Position numbers and translations under genes: made by a program. A stretch of DNA of 64,000 nt from CAWBVG01 sp963792175 (GTDB taxonomy: Bacteria; Acidobacteriota; Vicinamibacteria; Vicinamibacterales; CAVVIG01). The stretch is taken from the NCBI GenBank assembly GCA_963792175.1, contig CAWBVG010000042.1, positions 62,001-126,000 on the forward strand, read 5' to 3'. This document shows positions 48,860-58,509 of the stretch, in pieces (the first letter of the stretch is position 1; every line of letters begins with the position of its first letter). The notes under the pieces were generated by a model. The model ran no database searches. It was not told where the DNA came from and saw only the letters and a list, made by a program, of their open reading frames with translations.

Positions 48860-49009
48860 CCCTGAATCGTCGCCGCATCAGGTGGAGCGACAGATGATTG
48901 AGATCATGCCTGCGTCCCACGTGGATTCCGCGGGTCTCGCGGGTTCTGTCGTTTTAACCGGTGACGCACGCCTTGGCGCCACCGTCGTCGGCCGCCTCCG
49001 TCCGCCGCA

Positions 49010-49168
49010 CTACTTTCTCGTCCACCAGAAATACAGCACGTAGAACCAACCGCAAATCCCGTGGATGATGGCCCAAAGGATCGAGTGCCACCGGGACCAT
49101 GAAATCGTGATCGCGAGGGCGCTGCCGAAGCCGATTCCGGTGGATGCGGCCGCATCTGCTTTGCTCAT
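49010..49168 (-). CDS. Small membrane protein
   Basis: 52 residues, MSKADAAASTGIGFGSALAI then a Trp-rich hydrophobic stretch HSILWAIIHGICGWFYVLYFWW ending in TRK. Two membrane segments are possible. It resembles short superinfection/ribosome-hibernation-like membrane peptides only in size. No function assigned. It follows the DUF411 gene on the same strand. Confidence 0.55.
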   Translation of the reverse strand: MSKADAAASTGIGFGSALAITISWSRWHSILWAIIHGICGWFYVLYFWWTRK

Positions 49169-49235
49169 GCCGTCGAGGATACGCCCAGACGCCCGCGACT
49201 TGCGCTGGACTTGCGCGCGGCGAGCGCGTCGTTCG

Positions 49236-49754
49236 TCAGTGCTTGGCGAACACCGTCCTCTTGCCGTCCTTCGTGAACGCCATCGTCGTGAACGGCTGCC
49301 TGGACGATCCCTGCTCCATCCCCGGTGACCCGAGCGGCATGCCGGCCACGGCAATGCCGGCGATCGCCGGTTTTTCCTTCAGCATGCGGTGGATGTCTTC
49401 CGCCGGCACATGTCCCTCGACGATGTAGCCGCCGACCTTGGCGGTGTGGCACGACGTCAGATCGCCGGGCACGCCCGACTGGATCGCAATCACGCCGAGT
49501 TGTGAGTCGCTGACGTTGTTGGCTTCCACCTGAAAGCCTCGCGCCCGGACGTGCTCAATCCAGGCGCCGCAGCACCCTCACGTTGGAGACTTATAGACCA
49601 CCATCGAAGGAGCGGCCGGTTTCGGTTGCGCTGGCGCCGCTGACCGCTGCCCGCCCGGATCCGATCGCGCGGCGCTCCCGGCCGACGCCGCGACGAATCC
49701 GACGGCGATCACCAGAAGAGCCGCGCCGGCGAGCGAGACAAAACGTGTGCGCAT
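49236..49754 (-). CDS. DUF411 thioredoxin-like protein with in-frame TGA at the redox Cys
   Basis: One frame of 172 codons. Signal peptide (SLAGAALLVIAVGFVAASAG), a Pro/Ala linker, then MVVYKSPT-(TGA)-GCCGAWIEHVRARGF, GDLTSCHTAKVGGYIVEGHVP and MPLGSPGME: DUF411 throughout. The family motif at this place is SPTCGCCG; the first Cys of the CxxC is TGA at 49580-49578. No frame change is needed. The TGA may encode selenocysteine: GTGCT (49575-49571) can pair with AGCAC (49555-49551) just downstream. Otherwise it is a nonsense mutation or error. DUF411 proteins are linked to copper handling. Confidence 0.8.
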
Positions 49755-49978
49755 GTCAGTGGTCCTTAGGACTTGTTGATGGTAGCGGATAAGTCCGCGA
49801 GTCCGCAAAGGACAACTCGAACCGTATCGGTACGGGTCGGTGGCTGTCTAACTCAACGACATTTCCGGACGCCTGTGGGGCGTGATCCTGCTCGGCCTGC
49901 GGCAAAACATCCCCAAACTCATCTTGGCACCGGACCTGCTAGTGTGCGCCATCCGTGCACTGTCGCAGGAGCCAAGAC

Positions 49979-51651
49979 GTGACGTGGCACACGTCCAGCG
50001 CCCTCGGATTGCTGGTCGTCGTGTCCGTTTCGGCGGTCGCCGCGGGCTGCGCGTCGTCCCCGGTCCTCTCGACGTCACCCTCGCCGACCAAGTGTCAGGT
50101 CGCGCTGTCGACGTCGACGCTGACTGTCGACGTTGCTGGCGCGACCGGATCCATCGCGGTCAACACGGAGCGGGAGTGCGCCTGGGAGGGCGCGGCGGCC
50201 GTCGACTGGATCGCCATCACGTCGTCACCCAACGGTCGCGGCACCGGTCAGCTTGATTTTCGCGTGCTGGCCAATCCGGACGGCCTCGCCAGGCAAGGTG
50301 CCATCACCATCAGCGATCAGCGACTCGAAATCAATCAGGGTGCCGCTCCATGCCGCGTGACCGTGGGGACGTCCGCCTTCACGCTCGGCGCTGATGGCGG
50401 GGACGAGACGGTCCCCGTGACCGCGCCGCGTGGCTGCAGCTGGACCGTTACGAGCGCGGCGAACTGGATCAGCGTGCCGGCTGACAGTGGCAGTGGCAGC
50501 GCACGGCTCGCCTTCACGGTGCAGGCGAACGCCGGGGCGCCTCGTTCGGCCAGACTCACGGTCGCCGATCAGACGATCACGATCGTGCAGTCGACGGGTG
50601 TGCCGGCGTGTTCGTACGCCATCAGTCCTGTGACCCAGGCCGTCACCGCCACCGGCGGCCCCGGAGCCGTCGCCGTCACAGCGGCGAGTGGATGTGCGTG
50701 GTCCGCGACGACCAACGCGTCCTGGATCAGCGTCCAGGCAGGATCGGCTGGAACGGGCAACGGGAACGTAACGTTCGCCGTCGCGCCGAACACCGGGCCG
50801 GCCCGATCGGGAACCGTATCGGTTGCCGGACAACTAGTCACGTTCAATCAGGCGGAAAGCGCACCCCAGCCGCCGCCGCAGCCGCTCTGCTCGTACACGA
50901 TCAGCCCTGGCATCGCGTCGATTGCGGCAAGCGCCGGCGCGGCCACGGTCGCCGTCACTGCGCCGTCTGGCTGCAGCTGGACCGTGGCGAGCCAGGCCGC
51001 CTGGATTGTCGTCACCTCTGGAGCGAGCGGCGCTGGCAGCGCTGGCGTGACGGTTTCGATTTCCGCGAATCCCGGCGCGGCACGGTCGGGAATCGTCAGC
51101 ATTGCCGGGCAGACGTTCACGGTCAATCAAAGTGCCAACTGCGCGTATTCAATCAACCCGGCAAATGCCGCGATCGGGGCCGGCGGAGGCGCGGGCCCGG
51201 CAATCGCGGTAACGGCGACGGCCGGCTGCTCATGGACGTCCACGAGCAATGCGGCGTGGATTTCGGTGACCTCAGGATCGGCGGGTGTCGGCAATGGATC
51301 CGTGTCCTTCACGACCACAGCCAACGGCGGCGGCAGCCGTTCTGGCACGGTGACGATCGGCGGACAGACGCTCACGGTGAATCAGGCCGCGAACTGCTCG
51401 TACTCGATCAGCCCGTCGAGCGCGTCGATAAAGGCGGACGGCGGAAACGGACCGGCCGTGACCGTGACCGCCACGGCTGGCTGCTCGTGGACGGCGGAAA
51501 GCAACGATGCCTGGATCACGGTGACCGCCGGCGCGAGCGGCACTGGCAACGGCAGCGTCGCCTTCAAAGTGTCCAAGAACGGCGGAGCGAGCGAACCGGC
51601 ACACTGACCATTGCGGGACAGACCTTCACTGTCGCGCAGGAGAAACACTGA
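49979..51651 (+). CDS. Lipoprotein with six BACON domains (frameshift near the end)
   Basis: Signal LGLLVVVSVSAVAAGC with lipobox, then six tandem domains of about 85 residues. Each has a CSYSISP-like start, a GCSWT...SWISV centre and a SGTVTIAGQTFTVNQ end, the BACON pattern. The last domain is split by one missing base at about 51590; the next frame gives RTGTLTIAGQTFTVAQ. BACON domains bind carbohydrate or mucin and occur in extracellular proteins. GTG 49979 is the chosen start; ATG is lacking. Confidence 0.85.
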
Positions 51652-51655
51652 TCCC

Positions 51656-52858
51656 GTGGCTGCCTACCGCATGATTGCTGGACGAAGATTCGTCGTGCCG
51701 ATTCTGGCCGTCGCGATCCTTATCGTGTCCGCACCATCGGCGTTCGCTCAGCGAACGCTCAGTGACGTGCTCTCGTTCCTGCTGACCAATCGATCGATTC
51801 CGACAGACGACTTCGCGCGTGACGAGCAGGCCGCGGCAGCCACGCGCGATACGATTTCCCGCTTCCTGCTCCTGGAGCTGACGAGACTGCCCGTGAGTTC
51901 GTCGGCCGGCGGGTTCACGTATCGTCTGAATCCGCGCCTCGGAACGGTCGAGCGGTCGAGCGACAGCTTCGGTCCGTTCTTCACTGAGCGTGCGTTGACG
52001 GCAGGCGCCGGACACGGGTCGTTCGGACTCAACTACCAGATCGCAAGCTTTACCAGCATCGACGGGAGGAATCTGCGGGATGGGACCCTGGTCGCCACAG
52101 CCAGCAAGTTCCGCGACCAGTCACAACCGTTCGACGTGGAGACGTTGTCGCTCCGCGCTCGCGCCAGCATGGCGACGTTCATGGCCAATTATGGCGTCCT
52201 CGATCACCTCGACGTCGGCGTTGCGATTCCGTTCGTCACTTTGAGCATCGGCGGCGAACGCATCGACACGTATCGCGGCCGTCAGTTTCCGCAGGCGACG
52301 GCATCGGCATCCGCGTCCGGCTTGGGAGACATCGCGATCCGCGCGAAATACCATCTGGTCCGGAGCGGCGCCGGCGGAGTTGCCATCGGCGCCGAAGTGC
52401 GGACACCCACGGGCCGATCGGAGGACCTGCTGGGCGCCGGGACGGCGGCTTTGCAGTCTCTGATGATCGGTTCCTTCGATCGCGGTGCCGTCGCCGGCCA
52501 CATGAATATTGGCTACACTATCGGCGGGTTATCCGACGAGCTCGACTACAGAGGCGCTCTGACCGTCGCCGGATCGCCCCGCTTGACCTGGGTCGCAGAA
52601 CTCGCAGGACGACGGGTCAACGGGTTGGGAACGCTGACCGACACGGTGTCACCTCACCCGACCATTCCCGGAGTCGATACCATCCGGCTCACCAGCCTTC
52701 CTCATGCCGCGGAACAAGCCGCCGCCATCGCCGGCTTCAAGTGGAATCCGGCCACGACCTGGCTGGTCAGCTTCTATGTCGTTCGCGCACTTGCGACAGC
52801 CGGTCTGAACGCTCAGTGGGTGCCGACGGTATCAGTGGATTACTCTCTTGGACGCTGA
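51656..52858 (+). CDS. Outer-membrane beta-barrel protein
   Basis: 400 residues from GTG 51656. Signal AVAILIVSAPSAFAQ, then strands such as GSFGLNYQIASFTSIDGRNL, HLDVGVAIPFVTLSIGG, GLGDIAIRAKYHLVRSGAGGVAIGAEVRTPTGR, GHMNIGYTIGG and a C-terminal VPTVSVDYSLGR. The pattern matches transporter-like 'phenol-degradation MetA' barrels. It follows the BACON lipoprotein by four bases and overlaps the next gene by 11, so the three form an operon. Confidence 0.82.
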   Translation: MAAYRMIAGRRFVVPILAVAILIVSAPSAFAQRTLSDVLSFLLTNRSIPTDDFARDEQAAAATRDTISRFLLLELTRLPVSSSAGGFTYRLNPRLGTVERSSDSFGPFFTERALTAGAGHGSFGLNYQIASFTSIDGRNLRDGTLVATASKFRDQSQPFDVETLSLRARASMATFMANYGVLDHLDVGVAIPFVTLSIGGERIDTYRGRQFPQATASASASGLGDIAIRAKYHLVRSGAGGVAIGAEVRTPTGRSEDLLGAGTAALQSLMIGSFDRGAVAGHMNIGYTIGGLSDELDYRGALTVAGSPRLTWVAELAGRRVNGLGTLTDTVSPHPTIPGVDTIRLTSLPHAAEQAAAIAGFKWNPATTWLVSFYVVRALATAGLNAQWVPTVSVDYSLGR

Positions 52859-53957
52859 ATACGTGCTCGAAAGCGCAGACAGTCTTTCCGTCTTTGGCGC
52901 CGAGGATCCCGACTCCTTGGCGGCACGCGCCGCCGAGCGCCTGTCGGCACGGCAAATTGCCGATGCGCTCGATCTCTTTCCGTCCGAGGCCGAGGAAGTC
53001 GCGGCTGATGAATCCGTCTGGAGTTGCGGCGGCGCCGCGACCTCGCCGGATCTGCTGGCCGAGTCCGACCGCGACAGCGATGACGCGATCGGGGCGATCG
53101 AACGCGTTGTGCCCAGACGAGCGGCCGTGCGCATGCCATGGGCCCCGGCGCGGGTCGCCGTCATAGTGGCCTTCGCCGTGTTCATGCCGTCAACGCGTGC
53201 GGCGAAAAGCCACAGCAGCGACCGACCGATCGCACCGGCCCGATCAGCGACCATCGAACGCACGGACGTTCGATCGGAGGAACCACACGCGGCGCCCACC
53301 GATCGTCCGGCGCCAGCGGTCGTCATTGGTGTGGCCGACGCACGGCCAAAGATTCCCGCAACCATGGCGACGACGGGACGGTCCGCTTCGCGTCCTCGAG
53401 AGGATACGACGCGCACGCAGCCGAATCCTGTCCCGTTGAAGGCGGCCGCCTCCGAGCCATTGACCACCATTGCACCGACCGCGGTATCGGCGCCCTACGC
53501 GGCGCCGATCGACTCGCCTCCCCCGTTGCCGAGGACGCCACCGCCCGCGCACGTGGAGGTGGCGCCGTCAGTCACCGTCGCGCCGACTCCGGCCACCGTG
53601 CCTTCCGAGACGTCTGTCGTGAGAAGCGATACGGACGACGTTCGCGCCGTGCTCGATCGGTACCAAACCGCGTTCAGTCATCTCGACGCGAGCAAGGCAA
53701 AGGCGATCTGGCCTTCCGTCGACGAAAAAGCGCTGGGCCGTGCCTTCGGTCAACTCGAGCGACAGGAGGTCGTGCTCCAAGGGTGCGACGTGATGGTCGC
53801 TGGTCAACGTGCGGCGGCAGCCTGCCGAGGACGGGCCAGTTACGTCCCGCGCGTGGGCAACAAGGCCGCACGTGTCGAGGCCAGACGATGGGCGTTCACG
53901 CTGCGAAAGATCGGAGAGAGCTGGATCATCGAAGCCGTTGACCTCGCGTTGCGATAG
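52848..53957 (+). CDS. Membrane protein with C-terminal NTF2-like domain
   Basis: 369 residues from TTG 52848. The N-terminal part is acidic and low-complexity (LSARQIADALDLFPSEAEEVAADE), a single membrane helix follows (RVAVIVAFAVFMPS), then a long Pro/Ala/Thr-rich linker, and a C-terminal domain DDVRAVLDRYQTAFSHLDASKAKAIWPSVDEKALGRAFGQLERQEV with GRASYV and WAFTLRKIGESWIIEAVDL, an NTF2/SnoaL-like fold. Similar tails occur on acidobacterial kinases. Role unknown. Confidence 0.7.
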   Translation: MDAEYVLESADSLSVFGAEDPDSLAARAAERLSARQIADALDLFPSEAEEVAADESVWSCGGAATSPDLLAESDRDSDDAIGAIERVVPRRAAVRMPWAPARVAVIVAFAVFMPSTRAAKSHSSDRPIAPARSATIERTDVRSEEPHAAPTDRPAPAVVIGVADARPKIPATMATTGRSASRPREDTTRTQPNPVPLKAAASEPLTTIAPTAVSAPYAAPIDSPPPLPRTPPPAHVEVAPSVTVAPTPATVPSETSVVRSDTDDVRAVLDRYQTAFSHLDASKAKAIWPSVDEKALGRAFGQLERQEVVLQGCDVMVAGQRAAAACRGRASYVPRVGNKAARVEARRWAFTLRKIGESWIIEAVDLALR

Positions 53958-53963
53958 TGGGAC

Positions 53964-55064
53964 CTATCGAGCGGTCTGAGCCTTCCCTCCTTTCGCGGAG
54001 ACCATCAGCTTCACCAACGCTTCAGTGACCTTCGGCTCCAGGCCTTCGGTGTGGCCTTTCTCGAGCCGCACGACGTCCGCGACCACGCGCCCGTCCTTGC
54101 ATTTCGGATAGACGTACACGTCCGCCTGGCCTGGCCGAGGCAGCAGTCCCCATGGCGGGTTCGGCGGATCCTGACGCGTCCGGTCGTAGACATATCCCGC
54201 CTTGACGTCGACGATCTCTTCGACCTTGCGGCGCGGACCACAGCTATTTTTCTCCGCCCACTTCGAGCTCTCGGGCAGGCCCTTGTCGTCCATCTCTCGC
54301 TGGCCGGTTTCGAAGATGAACGAGAAGTCAGCTGGCGGGAAGTTCCGCCGGAACCGGCGGCAGGCCGGCCAGTCCCCCGCGCGCGGCCGCAGGCGCGCTG
54401 GCACGACCGGCGTCGGGTGCCGCCGCGCGACCTGCCGTCGGAGGACCGCCGCGGAGCAGCGAGCCGAAGTTCCCCCGGCCAGGACTGCCGCCAAGACGCC
54501 CGCCCGACAGACTGAGCCAGCCGTCGACCTTGTCCTTGAAGAAATCGGTTCGGACAATCCTGTTCGAGGTCATACCTCCCTGCGAGTGGCCGACGAGCCA
54601 GAACGCTTTGATGTTTTTCTTTCCGAGCTCGTCGTACACGAGCGTGACGATGTTCTGCAGGTACTCGTCATCGGTGGCCGTCCAGACGCGCGGCGGCGCA
54701 TTCGGCGTCGCAATGACCAGCCGGTACTTGTCCTTGTAGTCGACGATCGGGAAATAGTGCCGCTGCCAGTTGCCGTACGAGCCGCCACCGTGCAGGCTCA
54801 GCACGAACGTCACCTTTTCGCCGCGCTTCAAGTCGCATGGGTAGTCGAGAAAGAACCTGCGACCGGTTCGTCGGTTCAACCGCCGGTCCCTGCTCGACGA
54901 CGGTCGCGCCCGGGCAATCGCTGTCCGGACAGTGCAGCGGCGGCGGCGTCTCGCAGGTCACGCCGGCAATCCGAACCGGCGGCGCCGTCGCTCGCGCGAC
55001 TTCCACTCGCAAGCACGACGATGGACGAGGCCAGGAGCCACAGCGCAATACGTTTCGGTTTCAT
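53964..55064 (-). CDS. Secreted polyhydroxyalkanoate-depolymerase-like esterase (three frameshifts)
   Basis: Starts MKPKRIALWLLASSIVVLAS, then RIAGVTCETPPPLHCPDSDCPGA. The catalytic domain has VTFVLSLHGGGSYGN, the nucleophile GHSQGG (in WLVGHSQGGMTSNRI), VDGWLSLSGGRLGG and, near the end, SCGPRRKVEEIVDVKAGYVYD and a catalytic-like His in RLEKGHTEGLEP. Shifts at about 55010, 54876 and 54331, each cured by removing one base. The family (LpqC/PhaZ-like) cleaves polyesters or feruloyl esters. Confidence 0.8.
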
Positions 55065-55126
55065 GCGGTCCGATTATGCGCGAAGTACAATGTCGCGCAA
55101 TCATCGAACGCGCCAACGGAGTGATT

Positions 55127-55330
55127 GTGTGCCTTCCGTCAGATCCGGGTCTTTGCGAGACATGCACGCACGTGCAGATCGTGCGCTCGTCGAAAGGCTC
55201 GTCGTTCGTGCTGTGCCGTCTGTCCGAGGTGGATCCGGCGTTCCGACGCTATCCCGCGCTGCCCGTGACTGCCTGTCCGGGCTACTCGCCGACAACAGAG
55301 CCGAAGCCGACGATCACGCCTAAAGCGTGA
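55127..55330 (+). CDS. Small Cys-rich protein
   Basis: 67 residues from GTG 55127 with GGAG six bases upstream. CETCTHVQIVRSSKGSSFVLCRLSEVDPAF and RYPALPVTACPGY: a conserved short protein with four cysteines that recurs beside unrelated genes in Acidobacteriota. Likely zinc-binding. An ATG at 55076 would give a longer form. Its 3' end overlaps the Rieske gene tail by 11 bases. Confidence 0.6.
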   Translation: MCLPSDPGLCETCTHVQIVRSSKGSSFVLCRLSEVDPAFRRYPALPVTACPGYSPTTEPKPTITPKA

Positions 55331-55802
55331 TCGTCAGGACGTTGCCCGAGAAGCGCGTCGTGAACTGCCGCAGCGGCCGCGCCGCGGGCCCTTGGACAAC
55401 GCCGCCCGTCGCGCTGAATTGAGACCCATGGCAGGGGCAGACGTAGGTACTGCCCGAAATGCCATTGATCGTGCACACCTCGTGCGTGCACACGGCGGTG
55501 ACCGCCGCGAACGTGTCCTGCGCCGTGCGGGAGACCAGCACGTTTGCCGCGGAACTATTGACCAGCGCCGCGCTGCCGACCGCGGCGAGCGGCGATGCCG
55601 CATCAATCGTCAGCGACAGCGCCCCGGCGGCGGCCGTGGCGTTGATCGTCGGAAGGTTCGTGGCGTTGCTTGGCGACGTTGAATTCCCGCCGCACGCCGG
55701 CCACATCGCACCGGCGGCGACCAGCGACGCGGCCTGACAGGCGTGGACGCAGAATTCCCGTCGTGATGGTCGCAGAGTCCCAGTGTCCTCGATAGGGTGC
55801 AT
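55320..55802 (-). CDS. Tat-exported Rieske [2Fe-2S] protein
   Basis: 160 residues. The N-terminus SRREFCVHACQAASLVAAG carries a Tat-type twin Arg. The C-terminal half has the cluster ligands CTHEVC (Cys, His) and VCPCHGSQF (Cys, His), a Rieske fold with QGPAARPLRQF. No cytochrome b or oxygenase partner is nearby, so it is a stand-alone periplasmic electron carrier. The 295 bases beyond its start hold no recognised gene. Confidence 0.88.
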   Translation of the reverse strand: MHPIEDTGTLRPSRREFCVHACQAASLVAAGAMWPACGGNSTSPSNATNLPTINATAAAGALSLTIDAASPLAAVGSAALVNSSAANVLVSRTAQDTFAAVTAVCTHEVCTINGISGSTYVCPCHGSQFSATGGVVQGPAARPLRQFTTRFSGNVLTITL

Positions 55803-56098
55803 TCAACCTCCGTTTTCGGCGGTTGCAGCAACGGATGTGCCTGTTGGCGGCTCCTAGCCGTACGAATCCGTGTTTGACTGCTTACAGAAACGTTGCCCAT
55901 GCTCCAAAACAGACTTCGATCGAGCAGAACTTCCCGCAGGTTCGCGTCTCGTCGTTGCACGCGGATTTCACCCGGAAGTGCTGTTGGCTCTTTCTGTTAC
56001 GGCTACGACCCGCAAATGACCTAGACGGCGGCATCTTGCTTGCCATAGGGTGATCACCCAACGCCCGAGGAAAACGACCGCCGATCAAGGAATTCGCG

Positions 56099-56326
56099 AT
56101 GTGGAACCTGTTCAATTGCTATCTCTCGGGACGTCACGAATTCAGCGCCTGGTGTGAACCAGGCTCGGTGTTCCTCCGCTGCATCCACTGCGGCAAGCGG
56201 TCGTCGGGCTGGGCACTCGACCAAAAGCCTCAACGCAAGACGGCGCCGGTCAAGGCGACGCACGTGCACGTGCCACGCGCGCGCGCGACGCGCGTGCTGC
56301 CGTTCCCTCGCGCCGCGTCCCGCTGA
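56099..56326 (+). CDS. Small zinc-ribbon-like protein
   Basis: 75 residues: MWNLFNCYLSGRHEFSAWCE then VFLRCIHCGKRSSGWALD, with one CxxC plus two more Cys, and a basic Ala/Arg tail. A recurrent short protein of unknown function in this type of genome. Confidence 0.6.
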   Translation: MWNLFNCYLSGRHEFSAWCEPGSVFLRCIHCGKRSSGWALDQKPQRKTAPVKATHVHVPRARATRVLPFPRAASR

Positions 56327-56406
56327 CCCGCCTTCGCTGAACGGATAGGTGTTTCAGCTACGGCGTGGCAGGCCGCGCGATGTTGACACTGTCCGCGGCG
56401 CGCGAT

Positions 56407-56412
56407 CACAAT
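56407..56412 (+). promoter_or_regulatory. Possible -10 box of the rhodanese gene (leaderless)
   Basis: CACAAT ends eight bases before GTG at 56421. Weaker than the kdsA and pyrH boxes. Confidence 0.3.
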
Positions 56413-56420
56413 ACAGGCGC

Positions 56421-56788
56421 GTGCCCGTCCTGCGGATCACCAAAGAAGACCTGAAACAGCGTCTCGACAGCGGCGCGCCGCCGGTTCTGGTCGACGCCCG
56501 ACTCAAGTATCCCGTACGAGCACAGCACCGTCAAACTGCCGGGCGCGATCCGGCTGCCGCGACGGGATACCGCACGCTGATCTGCCGCGCGATCGCGACA
56601 TCGTGGTCTACGACTCCGATCCCAACGAACTGGCCAGCTCGGGCGTTGCGGCCGGGTTGATCCGGCTCGGTTATCGCGCCGTGGCGCTCAAGGGCGGCAT
56701 CGTCGACTGGCTCGCGGCGAACCTGCCGACGGAAACCAAGGAGGCGCCGAAGCAGGCGCCGCCCGAACCCGGCGCGCTGAAAGGCTAG
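56421..56788 (+). CDS. Rhodanese-like domain protein (two frameshifts)
   Basis: From GTG 56421: LRITKEDLKQRLDSGAPPVLVDARLKYPYEHS, then KLPGAIRLPR, PHADLPRDRDIVVYDSDPNE and AAGLIRLGYRAVALKGGIVDWLAANLP. The order fits a rhodanese fold, but the catalytic Cys position reads VYDSDP, without Cys, so it would be an inactive binding domain. Single extra bases near 56513 and 56567 split the frame. A Pro/Glu-rich tail follows. Confidence 0.72.
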
Positions 56789-56838
56789 CCGTCACCACCT
56801 CCCTCACCCGCACGCTCGCGCAGCTTGCAGCGCTCGCG

Positions 56839-58509
56839 ATGATGCGGGGCGACGCCGCCGAAGAAGCGCTCCTCGAACGCGCCGCAGCCCTGGTCACGCA
56901 ACACCGCATCGACTCGGACGACCAGCTCGGTCCGCTATTTCAGTCACCAGAGCCTGCCGATCCGGAGGTAATCCGGCGTCTCCGCCAGATGTTCGAAGCC
57001 GGCGGCTGGGTGCTCCTCGAGTCGGCCATTGCCGATCTGCCGGCGGATCTCCGGTGGCTGTTCGAATCGGGCGCCGTGACGCTGGAGCAGCTCACCGCGA
57101 TCTATCGATCGCGCCGGGCGACCTCGGTTGCCGATCTGGCGGCTGCGGTCGCCGACGGCGCGCTCGGCGGCATCGACGGAGTGGGGCCGGACGTGGAGAC
57201 GGCGGTCGCCGCGGCGTTGCCGATGCTGCGCGTGTCCATTCCGCGCATTCCGCTGGGCCGTGCGACGTCGATCGTCGAACCGTTTCTCGCGGCGCTGCGT
57301 GCGTCCGCCGGCATCAACTGGGCGTATCCCATCGGATCGCTCCGCCGGGGACAGGACACTGTCGGCGACATCGAGATTGTGGCGTCGTGCACCGATCCCG
57401 CGCCCATCGTCGAACAGCTGCTGGCGATCGGCGACGAAGGGCGATGCCTCCATCGGAGTGAGCGCCGCATTTACATCCTGTCGGACCGCGTGCAGGTAGG
57501 GATCCGGCTGCCTGCTCCCGAGAACGCCGGGGCCGAGCTCCTGTACCTGAGTGGATCGCCGCCGCATTTCGCGTTGGTCCAGAGGTTCGCAGCGGAGCGG
57601 GGATGGCAGCTGAAGCCAGGAGGCCTGTTCGCGCCAGACGGGCAGCTGCGGCCCGCCGCGAGGGAAGACGACATCTACGACACCCTCGGGCTGCCGCCGA
57701 TTCCACCCGAGCTTCGAAACGGCGAGGACGAAGTCGACAAGGCGGCCGCAGGCGCGCTGCCGACGCTGGTCTGCCGGCGCGACATTCGAGGCGATCTCCA
57801 CATGCACACCACGTGGAGCGACGGACGCGATTCGATTGACGCGATGGTCGAGGCTTCCCGCGCGCTCGGCTACCAGTACGTCGCCATCACCGATCACTCG
57901 CCTCATTCCGCGGCCACCAGAAACCTGACGATCGATGGCGTGAAGCGGCAGGCCGATGAAATCGCCGCCGCGCGCGAGCGATATCCGGAGATCGCGGTTC
58001 TTCACGGGTGTGAGGTCGATATCCTCCCCGATGGCCGCCTGGATTTTCCGGACCGCGTGCTCGAGCGATTCGACATCGTGCTGGCCTCGCTCCACGAACG
58101 GGTGGGACACTCGCCCGACCAACTGATGAAGCGGTATGCGAGCGCGATGCGGCATCCGCTGGTCACGCTGATCACACACCCGAGCAATCGGATGGTGCCC
58201 CACAAGCCCGGTTACGAGCTGGACTACGATCGGCTGTTCCAGATCGCCGTCGAGACCCGGACCGTCGTGGAAATCGACGGCTCGCCGTCGCATCTGGACC
58301 TCGACGGCGAGCTGGCGCGCCGCGCCATCGCCGCCGGGGCGATGGTCGCCATCGACAGCGATAGCCACCGCGCCGAGTGGCTCGACCGTCAGATGGCGCT
58401 GGGGCTCGTCATGGCGCGGCGGGGATGGGTGGAAGCCCGCCACGTGATCAACGCGCGGCCGCTCGATGAAGTCCGTGCCCTCATTGCCGCGAAACGCGCC
58501 TCGCGCTGA
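56839..58509 (+). CDS. polX: PolX-type DNA polymerase/PHP-domain nuclease
   Basis: 556 residues. A helix-hairpin-helix region (DGVGPDVETAVAAALPML) and nucleotidyltransferase part with YPIGSLRRGQDTVGDIEIV (GS...GD) precede a C-terminal PHP domain: GDLHMHTTWSDG, VAITDHSPHS, LHGCEVDI, LASLHER, LITHPSNR and IDSDSHRAEW, all metal ligands. PolX fills gaps in DNA repair and the PHP part acts as 3'-5' exonuclease or AP endonuclease. The first Asp of the polymerase triad is seen, but the usual DxD is DIE. Confidence 0.88.
   Translation: MMRGDAAEEALLERAAALVTQHRIDSDDQLGPLFQSPEPADPEVIRRLRQMFEAGGWVLLESAIADLPADLRWLFESGAVTLEQLTAIYRSRRATSVADLAAAVADGALGGIDGVGPDVETAVAAALPMLRVSIPRIPLGRATSIVEPFLAALRASAGINWAYPIGSLRRGQDTVGDIEIVASCTDPAPIVEQLLAIGDEGRCLHRSERRIYILSDRVQVGIRLPAPENAGAELLYLSGSPPHFALVQRFAAERGWQLKPGGLFAPDGQLRPAAREDDIYDTLGLPPIPPELRNGEDEVDKAAAGALPTLVCRRDIRGDLHMHTTWSDGRDSIDAMVEASRALGYQYVAITDHSPHSAATRNLTIDGVKRQADEIAAARERYPEIAVLHGCEVDILPDGRLDFPDRVLERFDIVLASLHERVGHSPDQLMKRYASAMRHPLVTLITHPSNRMVPHKPGYELDYDRLFQIAVETRTVVEIDGSPSHLDLDGELARRAIAAGAMVAIDSDSHRAEWLDRQMALGLVMARRGWVEARHVINARPLDEVRALIAAKRASR

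Noticed and set aside
55085..55090. TACAAT as promoter of the small Cys-rich gene
   Set aside because: A start could follow, but an ATG lies upstream of it and a ribosome site precedes GTG 55127, so the case is unclear.
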